A stretch of DNA of 64,000 nt from Clostridium sp. AWRP (GTDB lineage: Bacteria; Bacillota; Clostridia; Clostridiales; Clostridiaceae), in the NCBI RefSeq assembly GCF_004006395.2, contig NZ_CP029758.2, forward strand, positions 2,976,001 through 3,040,000, read 5' to 3'. Each line of letters begins with the position of its first letter. The stretch's first letter is position 1. The notes beneath the pieces are model-generated. The model made no database searches. It had not been told where the DNA came from and saw nothing but the letters and a program-made list of their open reading frames with translations. Shown here one piece after another: positions 18,546-25,798 of the stretch. The translations under genes were made by a program, and so were the position numbers.

Positions 18546-19094
18546 CTATACGCCAAGAAATTTCTTAAAATCGTTCAAATATTTTCGTGTAACATAAACC
18601 TCTTCATCTATATTCATAATTTTTAATATAAGCTTACTATTAAACCAGGAAATTATACGATCTACCTTCTCTATATTTACAACAAAACATTTACTCACTC
18701 TTATGAATCCTTTACTTTCCAGCTTTTCTTCTAACTCATAAAGCTTTTCCTTTACTTTATATTTTTTGTCCCTTGTTCTGCCGAAAACGTCATTACCCAT
18801 AGCTTCAAAATAGTAAATTTCATCATAAGTTAAGACTTTAAGTTCGTCCTTTTCACATCTTCCTGTAATTATATTTTTAAATTCTTCTTTGCTTGTTGAA
18901 ATTTCATTTAAATAATCCATTAAAACATTTATGGTCGTCATATCAAAATATATGCCTATTTTTCCCTTTTCTAAAGGAAATCCTTTTTCAATTACACACA
19001 CCTTGGCATCCTTATTAATTTCTATTTTCCGGGTATTAAGTATTTCTTCTAATACTCTGGTCATATTTTCAGAACAAATTAAATTCATTTCCAT
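18546..19094 (-). CDS. LytTR-family DNA-binding regulator
   Basis: A 182-aa protein. The C-terminal LytTR domain is visible from about residue 82: VLTYDEIYYFEAMGNDVFG, YKVKEKLYELEEKL, GFIRVSKCFVVNIEKVD and EVYVTRKYLNDFKKFLGV. The N-terminal 80 residues show no receiver domain, as in the small LytTR-DUF3021 class. First gene of a two-gene operon. Such pairs often regulate their own operon or a nearby transporter. Confidence 0.88.
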   Translation of the reverse strand: MEMNLICSENMTRVLEEILNTRKIEINKDAKVCVIEKGFPLEKGKIGIYFDMTTINVLMDYLNEISTSKEEFKNIITGRCEKDELKVLTYDEIYYFEAMGNDVFGRTRDKKYKVKEKLYELEEKLESKGFIRVSKCFVVNIEKVDRIISWFNSKLILKIMNIDEEVYVTRKYLNDFKKFLGV

Positions 19095-19492
19095 GATAAA
19101 ACCCCATTTTTCACATTCTACTATAAAAAAAAGTTCAAAATTGTACTAGGTACGTTGCTGATAACTTGACTTAAAATAATCGAGACAAGGTAACTTGCTC
19201 CCAAGGCTCGTCTATGTTGCCGCAATGTAAAATTTATTGCCGCTAAACTTTTCCATTCCATAATTCTAACGAATTGTATAGAAAGAACCAGTTTATCAAG
19301 CATTAGTGTAAATCTTATTTACTAATAAGTCAATATTTATTTCAATTTCTTATTTATCCCCCTTTATACGCTATTTGAATCAGATATAAAAGCTTTTCAA
19401 TTGCTAACTTAATGTTTGACAACTTACATATTATCTGTATATGATAAATTTGTTTATATAATTTTTTATAAGAATAATAGGAAGGTTAGTAT
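19095..19492. other. 398-bp gene-free gap with an unexplained 60-codon frame
   Basis: A 60-codon minus-strand frame (19121-19303) lies here with no ribosome site. Its GC and composition differ from the very AT-rich flanks (for example ACATAGACGAGCCTTGGGAG on the minus strand). I have an impression that a similar frame recurs in other clostridial intergenic regions but cannot verify it. The right part is AT-rich and should hold the promoter of the AEC transporter gene. Confidence 0.4.
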
Positions 19493-20404
19493 ATGGGAAC
19501 AAATACAGTAATAACTCAAATAATATCATTATTTTTAGTTGCATTAGTAGGTTTTTATGGTGGTAAGAAAAATATTATAGATGAAAATTTATCAAATGGA
19601 TTGTCCAGGCTATTAGTAGAAATAACCACTCCTTTTTTAGTTATTTCTTCATTTAGTATTTCTTATGGTTCAAATATTGCAGATAATATTATAAGGACTT
19701 TTATTTACAGCTTCATAATATTTATATTAACTCCACTATTCGTAAAGCCTTTACTTATAGGAGTTGATAAAAGCAAGAAGAACGTTCTTGAATTTGCAAT
19801 GGTGTTTTCAAACTGCGGCTTTATGGGATTTCCTGTAGCTCAAAGTATTTTTGGAAATGAGGGAGTTGTTTATGCTGCTATATTTAACATGGTTTTCAAT
19901 ATTTTTGTATGGACTTATGGTGTAATGTTATTTAATAATACAAGCAGCTTTAAAGAAGTAATAAAATCTCTTAAAAATCCAGGAATAGTTTCTGCAGTAA
20001 TCGGGCTTTTAATTATGGTATTTTCAATAAAAATCCCACCTATGTTTATGAGCACAATGAAAATGGTGGGAGGTCTGACAACCCCCATATCTATGCTTAT
20101 AATAGGAAGTTTATTGTCAAGAAGTGAGCTTAGCAAAATCATTAAGGACAAGAGTATGTACTATGGTTCACTCATAAAACTTATACTTATTCCAGCAGCA
20201 TTATACATAGTTTCACTTTTATTTAAAGAACATTCTATGGTATTAAAGACACTAATCTTAATGCAAGCTATGCCTGCAGGAGCGTTTACAACAATTTTTG
20301 CAGAAAACTTTAACAAGAATAAAGAGTATTCTGCTTTTATAGTATCCTTTTCATCACTGCTTTCAATAGTTACTATACCAATTGTAATTAAACTTTTCAT
20401 CTAA
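19493..20404 (+). CDS. AEC-family (auxin efflux carrier-like) transporter
   Basis: A 303-aa membrane protein with about ten hydrophobic helices in two inverted halves. Family motifs include GLSRLLVEITTPFLV, FSNCGFMGFPVAQSIFG and LMQAMPAGAFTTIFAENF. Bacterial AEC members export or import organic acids such as malate or malonate. RBS GGAAGG 7 bases before the ATG. Monocistronic, followed by a long hairpin. Confidence 0.85.
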   Translation: MGTNTVITQIISLFLVALVGFYGGKKNIIDENLSNGLSRLLVEITTPFLVISSFSISYGSNIADNIIRTFIYSFIIFILTPLFVKPLLIGVDKSKKNVLEFAMVFSNCGFMGFPVAQSIFGNEGVVYAAIFNMVFNIFVWTYGVMLFNNTSSFKEVIKSLKNPGIVSAVIGLLIMVFSIKIPPMFMSTMKMVGGLTTPISMLIIGSLLSRSELSKIIKDKSMYYGSLIKLILIPAALYIVSLLFKEHSMVLKTLILMQAMPAGAFTTIFAENFNKNKEYSAFIVSFSSLLSIVTIPIVIKLFI

Positions 20405-20417
20405 AGTTTGTAACCAG

Positions 20418-20520
20418 AAAATCAACTTATACTCCGTATATTTTTTACAAACTTCAGCTCGTTAAGTATTTAAAAGAGCTTCATTATTGTGAAAATATAC
20501 CTATGTATAAGTTGATTTTT
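20418..20520 (+). terminator. Large hairpin/terminator after the AEC gene (element C)
   Basis: Outer arms AAAATCAACTTATAC (20418-20432) and the exact complement (20505-20519), followed by T's. Inner segments also pair (CCGTATATTTT / AAAATATAC; CAGCTC / GAGCTT), giving a hairpin of about 100 nt, far longer than a normal terminator. Its ends carry the same AACTTATAC / GTATAAGTT 9-mers as the larger palindrome at 20895-21106. Confidence 0.6.
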
Positions 20521-20587
20521 AAGTTAGAATACTTATGTAGATTGTAAAGTTTAAAACTAAATCTATAAGTGCCCAAAATTATTAATT

Positions 20588-20800
20588 ATAAGCAGATCTC
20601 TTGACATCAGGTTGAGTTTTGACTCCAACGATGCTTATTCAAGCTTCTTAGTACCTCTAGCACTTAGAAGGTGTTATCCTTTAGAGGAAATCGTATCCAG
20701 GCGTGTATCCACAGTGCTTGTTCCCCCACTTTGATAGTCGCTTTCGTAGAGTGTAATAGTGGTGTTAGCAACAGTAGCAATCAGATAAATCTTGGTTGAA
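20588..20800 (+). ncRNA. omega-RNA-like structured sequence without tnpB (copy G)
   Basis: This stretch has no long open frame but is rich in nested hairpins: CATCAGGTTG...CAACGATG (20607-20632), CCTCTA...TAGAGG (20654-20686) and CCACT...AGTGG (20726-20762). Two blocks, TCTTGACATCAG with its hairpin and TATCCAGG with what follows, match the reverse complement of the core of the element at 25437-25723. Both resemble the 3' ends of IS200/IS605-type elements that encode TnpB guide RNAs. That assignment is from memory and was not searched; no tnpB lies nearby. Confidence 0.45.
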
Positions 20801-20894
20801 TCTATAACTTTACTATTTAAATCGAACTGGTAATTTAGATAAGTTTAATGACAGAGTTAATTATCTATATATAAGTGATTCTAATTGAAATTTT

Positions 20895-21106
20895 AACTTA
20901 TACATAAAATATACTAACAAAATTGAAATTACACTTAAAAACTTTTTTTATAAGTCTTAGTGAGGTATTTTAGAAAATCTTAGAAGCTTATATATGTCTG
21001 AGGTACGAGTTTATATAAGCTTCTTTAGATTTTCAAAATACCAAGCTTTAGACTTATAAAAAGTTTTTAGTATTATGAAATTTGTTAGTATATGGCTGGT
21101 ATAAGT
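20895..21106 (+). repeat. Dispersed 212-bp palindromic element, copy A
   Basis: A near-complete inverted repeat beginning AACTTATAC and ending GTATAAGT. The top stem AGAAGCTTATATA/TATATAAGCTTCT is perfect, and the 17-nt apical loop TGTCTGAGGTACGAGTT (20995-21011) is identical to that of copy B at 45962-46172. It lies between the AEC gene and the sigma/anti-sigma operon. Could be a MITE-like repeat or a structured RNA. Confidence 0.85.
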
Positions 21107-21162
21107 AAACTTTCTATTTAGACACTCTATAAAGAATTATAATTAAATTATAATAAATTTTT

Positions 21163-21200
21163 GAACCTTTTTGAGCTAAGGTGTCTCTTATATAATAGGT
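21163..21200 (+). promoter_or_regulatory. Candidate autoregulated ECF-type promoter
   Basis: TTTGAACCTTTTTGAGC followed about 15 bases later by GTGTCTC resembles the GAACC / GTC-type bipartite promoters recognised by ECF sigma factors, located about 30-60 bases before the sigma gene. A TATAAT also lies at 21191-21196, too far from the TTGAAC box for a normal sigma-A spacer. Inference from position and pattern. Confidence 0.4.
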
Positions 21201-21224
21201 GCACCTAAAAGAGGAGGTAATTAA

Positions 21225-21812
21225 GTGAATAACATCGACATAATACAGCGCTGCAAAGAAGGTGATCTAGATGCCTTTAATATATTATTTGAAGAATACA
21301 GTGTAAAAGCTGTACGTACTGTATATCTTATAACCGGTCAAAAAGATATTGCAGAAGATATAGCTCAAGAAGCATTTATAAAATGTTTCAATCAAATAAA
21401 GAAATTAAAAAAAGCAGAGGCATTTGAATCATGGTTCTATCGCCTTCTTACAAGAATATGCTGGAGGTACTGTTCAAAACAAAAAAACAACCTGTGTATT
21501 GATGATATCAATGATAAAAATACAGTTTCAAGCAACTCACTATCTGACATAACAGAAAAAAATGAAATAAAACATCTTGTGGATAAGGCCCTTGATAAAT
21601 TGAGTATGCCTTTAAAAACAACAGTTATCCTATACTATTATAATGAGTTGTCCATAAAAGAAATAGCACATGTATTAGGATGTTTTGAAGGTACGATAAA
21701 ATCTCGGCTGCATAATGCTAGAAAATTACTTAAGAAAGAATTTTTAACTGAAAATTTTGAAGGTTACTATTTTAATGATAATAAGGATGTGAGGTGTAAT
21801 GAAAATGCTTAA
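21225..21812 (+). CDS. ECF-family RNA polymerase sigma factor
   Basis: A 195-aa extracytoplasmic-function sigma factor. Sigma region 2 covers residues about 10-75 (GQKDIAEDIAQEAFIKCFNQ) and region 4 covers about 125-175 (LPLKTTVILYYYNELSIKEIA; GTIKSRLHNARKLL). GTG start with GAGGAGGT upstream. The 3' end overlaps the anti-sigma gene by 14 bases, the usual coupling of a sigma and its inhibitor. It should respond to envelope stress and control its own operon. Confidence 0.9.
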   Translation: MNNIDIIQRCKEGDLDAFNILFEEYSVKAVRTVYLITGQKDIAEDIAQEAFIKCFNQIKKLKKAEAFESWFYRLLTRICWRYCSKQKNNLCIDDINDKNTVSSNSLSDITEKNEIKHLVDKALDKLSMPLKTTVILYYYNELSIKEIAHVLGCFEGTIKSRLHNARKLLKKEFLTENFEGYYFNDNKDVRCNENA

Positions 21813-22656
21813 TCAAGAACAATTTGATAAAAATATAAAAAGAGCTTTATTAAACAAATCTCAGGGTATAGTACCATCTGATAACATGTTTGAAAATATA
21901 AAATCTGAAATTAAATCAAATAGGAGTGATAAATATATGTCTAGAGAAAAATTCTTACCTTTTAGTTTAAATATTAAAAAAACTGTCATTGCTGCTTCCT
22001 GCGGATTTCTTATACTGGCAGGCTCAGTTGTTGCATCACCAAATTTAAGGGCTTCAGCTCTTCAAAGTATAGGTAAACATGTTGATGGTTATACAGATAT
22101 GAAGAATTACAATAAAACTCCATCTAAAGCAGATTTACAAAAGGATTTAGGTTACAGTGTAAAAATACCTAACTCTCTCTCTGGAGGATATAAACTGGTT
22201 GAAGCTGGTGTAGATGGGCATATAAATGGTGCAACCCCAGACAACCAATATGATAATAGAGGCGCATATGCAACCTATTCCATAAATAATGATAGAAAAA
22301 CAACCTTATCTCTTGGAGCTTCAAAGAGATCTGTAGAAGCAGATGATCCAATATTTAAAAATGCCGTACCTGTAAAAATGGGCAGCATTACAGGATATTT
22401 TACACAATATAAAGTACATGAAGCACCTGAAGGCACTAAATTTTCAGCTAAAGAAAAGCAGGATATCAAAGATGGCAAGGAAGTTCTAATTGGTATGGGA
22501 AGTCCGAAAAAAAATGTTAAGCTCAAAGAAAAGTTTAGCCAAGAATGTGCATTAAAGTGGAAAGATAATGGTATAAACTATCAACTTACTTCTATGGGCA
22601 ATTTAAGTGAAAGTCAAATGTCTGAATTGGCTCAATATGTAATAAGCTCTAAATAG
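21799..22656 (+). CDS. Membrane anti-sigma factor with DUF4367-like outer domain
   Basis: A 285-aa single-pass protein: cytosolic N terminus (residues 1-60), one membrane segment (about 61-80, TVIAASCGFLILAGSVVAS) and an extracellular domain with the DUF4367 pattern (YSVKIPNSLSGGYKLVEAGV; IPGL-like turn; QLTSMGNLSESQMSELAQYV). It should sequester the upstream sigma factor until an envelope signal arrives. The cytosolic part lacks a classical zinc-type HxxxCxxC motif. Confidence 0.85.
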   Translation: MKMLNQEQFDKNIKRALLNKSQGIVPSDNMFENIKSEIKSNRSDKYMSREKFLPFSLNIKKTVIAASCGFLILAGSVVASPNLRASALQSIGKHVDGYTDMKNYNKTPSKADLQKDLGYSVKIPNSLSGGYKLVEAGVDGHINGATPDNQYDNRGAYATYSINNDRKTTLSLGASKRSVEADDPIFKNAVPVKMGSITGYFTQYKVHEAPEGTKFSAKEKQDIKDGKEVLIGMGSPKKNVKLKEKFSQECALKWKDNGINYQLTSMGNLSESQMSELAQYVISSK

Positions 22657-22659
22657 CTA

Positions 22660-22702
22660 ATATGGCTGGTATAAGTATAAAATTCACTTATACCAGCCAT
22701 AT
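22660..22702. terminator. Bidirectional terminator
   Basis: Perfect 16-bp stem (22661-22676 / 22686-22701) around a 9-base loop, between the anti-sigma gene (+) and the ABC ATPase gene (-). The 16-mer TATGGCTGGTATAAGT of its left arm also ends palindromic element A at 21091-21106. Confidence 0.8.
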
Positions 22703-22721
22703 ATTAGTAAATTCTTAATTT

Positions 22722-23336
22722 TTAATCCAGTGAATAGATCACATCACCTAATTGTTCAGCTTCCGCTTTGTCATGAGTGACCAGTATAATGGTCCTTCTA
22801 TTTTCGCTGTAAATCATTAAAAATTTCTCTATTATATCACTTTTTAATCTATCATCAAGTCCCTTAAAGGGCTCATCCATTAAAAGCAAATCACTTTTAT
22901 AAGCAAACGCCCTGGCAAGTGCAACTCTTCTTTTCATTCCTCCACTTAATTTGTAAGGAAGCTTGTCTTTATAATCCCACAATTCTACCATATTCAAAAA
23001 TTTTCTTACAGCTAAATCTACTCTACCTTTGTCCATAGTAGATTTTAATACAAAAGCAACATTATCATATACACTAAGGTATGGAATCAATCTATCCTCT
23101 TGAAACACATAAGATATGGTACTTCCTTTTAAATTAACTTCTCCATTATAATCTTTTTCAATTCCACTTATTATATTTAACAATGTGGTCTTGCCACATC
23201 CTGAAGGTCCAAGAATAGCTGTAATCCTATTTTTCAAAAATTTCATATTCAAATTATAAAAAACAGGTACTTCCTCATAGTATTTACTCAATCTATTTAT
23301 TGTAACTTCATATTGGTCTTCATTTTGCTCTTCCAT
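22722..23336 (-). CDS. ABC transporter ATP-binding protein (NitT/TauT type)
   Basis: A 204-aa ATPase. Walker A is GPSGCGKTTLL, the Q-loop SYVFQEDRL, the signature LSGGMKRRVALARA, Walker B LLLMDEPF and the switch histidine in VTHDKAEAEQLGD. It is short for SsuB/TauB proteins but complete. The start at 23336 is chosen for its AGGGGG site. Last gene of a three-gene operon with permease and binding protein. Energises import of a nitrate/sulfonate/pyrimidine-type solute. Confidence 0.88.
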   Translation of the reverse strand: MEEQNEDQYEVTINRLSKYYEEVPVFYNLNMKFLKNRITAILGPSGCGKTTLLNIISGIEKDYNGEVNLKGSTISYVFQEDRLIPYLSVYDNVAFVLKSTMDKGRVDLAVRKFLNMVELWDYKDKLPYKLSGGMKRRVALARAFAYKSDLLLMDEPFKGLDDRLKSDIIEKFLMIYSENRRTIILVTHDKAEAEQLGDVIYSLD

Positions 23337-23383
23337 AAAATCCCCCTCTTTATCAATGCACAATTTACAATTCTAGTAAACAA

Positions 23384-24136
23384 CTACTTTTTTGCTCTAC
23401 TCAAGTAATACTTAAATATTTTTTCAAAAATAAAACTTAAAATTACAATTACAATAGTCCAAGCAAAGAGTTCTGATGTTTCCAAAGTTGTTTTAGCATT
23501 TAAAAGATTTAGTCCTATAGAATAATTAGGAGTACTTAATACTTCAGATGCCACTGAAACTTTCCATCCGATTCCAAGACACATAAATATTCCTGATATA
23601 ATATAATTTTTTATACTTGGTAGATATATATCTTTTATCACATACTTTTGCTTTACATTATATACACTTGCCATCTGTATTAAATATTTATCTACAGACT
23701 TTATACCTTCAATTACATTTGTATATATTATTGGAAAGCATATAAGTATGGCTGTGAAAATCACCACATTAGATGAATTAAACCACACTAAGGCTATAAT
23801 AATTATAGATATAACTGGAGTAGATTTTACAGTAACCACAAGAGGTTCCAATAATTCTTCTATAAATTTATTCATTCCTGCAATTACACCAGTTATAATT
23901 CCAATAGCTATGGATAATAAAATTCCAATAATCACTCTTAATATACTATTAAAAACGCTTTCCCAAAAATAATTTTTCCCCATTAGAATTATTAGAGTTT
24001 TTAATACTTCAAAGGGTGACGGTAAAAGAAGAGAATTATTCATAAAAAGGGAGCAAAGCTCCCAAATCAGCATCCAAAATATCAGTATAGATAGTTTTTT
24101 AATTATTTTTGTTTCCACTGTAATAGAAATTTTCAT
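23384..24136 (-). CDS. ABC transporter permease (NitT/TauT type)
   Basis: A 250-aa membrane protein with six helices and the SsuC/TauC-like conserved loop (LLPSPFEVLKTLIIL near the N terminus; QMASVYNVKQKYVIKDIYLPSI as the EAA loop; GIGWKVSVASEVLS). The start at 24136 uses GGAGG (24148-24152), which lies inside the binding-protein gene, so the genes overlap by 38 bases and are coupled. A longer in-frame start lacks a ribosome site. Confidence 0.88.
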   Translation of the reverse strand: MKISITVETKIIKKLSILIFWMLIWELCSLFMNNSLLLPSPFEVLKTLIILMGKNYFWESVFNSILRVIIGILLSIAIGIITGVIAGMNKFIEELLEPLVVTVKSTPVISIIIIALVWFNSSNVVIFTAILICFPIIYTNVIEGIKSVDKYLIQMASVYNVKQKYVIKDIYLPSIKNYIISGIFMCLGIGWKVSVASEVLSTPNYSIGLNLLNAKTTLETSELFAWTIVIVILSFIFEKIFKYYLSRAKK

Positions 24137-25097
24137 CCGGCATTTTTCCTCCAATGGATTTTGGATTATTCTCATTCAAAACTTCATAAAATTTTTCCAG
24201 AGCTTGTTTTCCATCTTTAGCACTTATAAATACTATATTACTCTTTGGAATAGCCATTTCTGCTACTTTAGCCTTTGGAATTATACTTTCCTTTGCTATA
24301 AGTTTTCCTGATTCTTGTTTATTTTTATTTACAAAATCTACTGATTCTTTATATTTGCTCAAGAAAGTATCTAAATCTTTTCCTCTCTTATCTATAAATG
24401 ATTTTCTAAAAACTAAAGTTCCCATTACAAGCTTGCTTTGTCCTTGGGAAGCCTTGTCCCATTCTTTTGTCAAATCTATAGGTATTCTTAAATTACTATC
24501 CTTCATTTTAGTTGTAGTTACAAAAGGTTCTGGTAAAACAGCCAGATTCACTTTTTTAGATGCTATTGCTTCAGCTAAATCACTGTGATCCATTTTATAA
24601 TCAATAGTCACATCTTTTCCTGGTTCCAATCCATTTTTCTTTAATATGTAATTTAGCACATACTCAGGAGTAGAGCCCTTACCACTTGAGTAAATGGTCT
24701 TTCCCTTTAAGTCAGCTATACTGTTTACTGTATTTCCATTTTCCACAATGTATAAAACACCTAATGTATTTATTCCAACTAACTCAACTTGACCTTTGGT
24801 TTTATTGTATAGAATTGGTGCAAGATTAGATGGAACTGCTGCACCGTCCAATTCTCCGTTTACAATTTTAGACACTATTTGATCAGCAGAATTATAAACA
24901 GTGATATCATAATCATTTTTGTTTTCCATAAGTTTTGCCATACCCATTCCAGTAGGTCCCTTTAAAGCAGCTATTTTAATTTTATCTTTTTTAGCTGAAG
25001 CTGAAGTTGCAGTTGAATCATTAGAACAACCTGCTGCAAATAGGGTTGAAATTATAATCATAAATGACATTATAAATGTACCTATCTTTTTTTTCAT
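24099..25097 (-). CDS. ABC transporter substrate-binding lipoprotein (NitT/TauT type)
   Basis: A 332-aa lipoprotein: signal and lipobox FAAGC with Cys at residue 24, then a type II periplasmic-binding fold with the NMT1/SsuA pattern (ALKGPTGMGMAKLM; GELDGAAVPSNLAPILYN; GKTIYSSGKGSTPEYVLNYIL). Solutes for this family include sulfonates, nitrate and thiamine precursors; the ligand here is not evident, and no riboswitch was seen in front. First gene of the importer operon. The GGAGGAATTT site fits the start. Confidence 0.88.
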   Translation of the reverse strand: MKKKIGTFIMSFMIIISTLFAAGCSNDSTATSASAKKDKIKIAALKGPTGMGMAKLMENKNDYDITVYNSADQIVSKIVNGELDGAAVPSNLAPILYNKTKGQVELVGINTLGVLYIVENGNTVNSIADLKGKTIYSSGKGSTPEYVLNYILKKNGLEPGKDVTIDYKMDHSDLAEAIASKKVNLAVLPEPFVTTTKMKDSNLRIPIDLTKEWDKASQGQSKLVMGTLVFRKSFIDKRGKDLDTFLSKYKESVDFVNKNKQESGKLIAKESIIPKAKVAEMAIPKSNIVFISAKDGKQALEKFYEVLNENNPKSIGGKMPDENFYYSGNKNN

Positions 25098-25436
25098 AAA
25101 ATTCCTCCTATAGCTAATTAACTTAAAACATAGACATAATTCTATTTATTATCTATTTTATTATAACATTATCTTCAGGCTTTAATTAATTTTATATTTA
25201 GAATTTTTAAAAATATGGTTGACATAATAGTCTTTTTGGATTAAAATAAAATTATTAACAATATATACCATAAATTACTATCAATTTGGTGGTTTAAAAA
25301 TATCTTAAATTTCACAGTTATAAATTCATATCTTAACCTGATCTCTTACTTTAAGTTTAAGATCGGCAATAGTTATCTAAAAGCATTACCTTTAAAAAGA
25401 TAATTGTTAATAACTGAAAAATATTTATTAATAAAA
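25098..25436. other. AT-rich divergent intergenic region
   Basis: Between the ABC importer (-) and the repeat element. Very AT-rich, with one weak dyad (GATCTCTTACTTTAAGTTTAAGATC, 25340-25367, in two halves). I see no coding frame and no recognisable riboswitch. The promoter of the importer operon should lie near 25110-25170. Confidence 0.4.
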
Positions 25437-25723
25437 GCATTTGAAAGAAAATAACGAGTCAAAAATGTGACGAATATTTTTTATCCCATGACTACCCACT
25501 CTAATGTTCACACTTGAAGAAGTGTGAACATTAGAGTGGCTACGTCCCTGGATAACAATTTCTAAACATCAGATGGAGTTTAAAACTTCATCTGATGCCA
25601 AGAACTTTGTTTATAAGACTAGAAAGCAGATTCCGCATATAGTGAATCCTATCTGAGGGTTCTGTTGATAAAGTATGATAAAAAATAGGTTAGCATACTA
25701 ACTGGTTATTTCTTTGAAAATGC
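25437..25723 (-). mobile_element. MITE-like element D with omega-RNA-like core
   Basis: About 20-bp imperfect terminal inverted repeats (GCATTTGAAAGAAAATAAC at the left; GGTTATTTCTTTGAAAATGC at the right). The core carries a 20-bp perfect hairpin with GAAG loop (25496-25539) and a second 15-bp hairpin (25567-25597). Read on the minus strand, the core runs CTTGGCATCAGATG, TTATCCAGG, then the hairpin and GTGGGTAGT, which resembles the 3' end/guide-RNA scaffold of TnpB-bearing IS200/IS605 elements. No transposase or tnpB is present. Short relatives lie at 35191-35252 and 49051-49114. Confidence 0.6.
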
Positions 25724-25798
25724 CTAAACATCTTTGTAATTATATATTAAGATGTTTATTAAATTTTAAAAATTTATTCAGCATAAGGAGGAATCAAT

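Noticed and set aside
25098..25170. Searched for a thiamine or other riboswitch before the NitT/TauT-type importer
   Set aside because: No conserved riboswitch core could be recognised in this AT-rich leader.
25496..25539. Perfect 20-bp hairpin considered as an ordinary intrinsic terminator
   Set aside because: Lies about 440 bp before the start of the upstream minus-strand operon and inside a TIR-bounded element, with no gene ending next to it.
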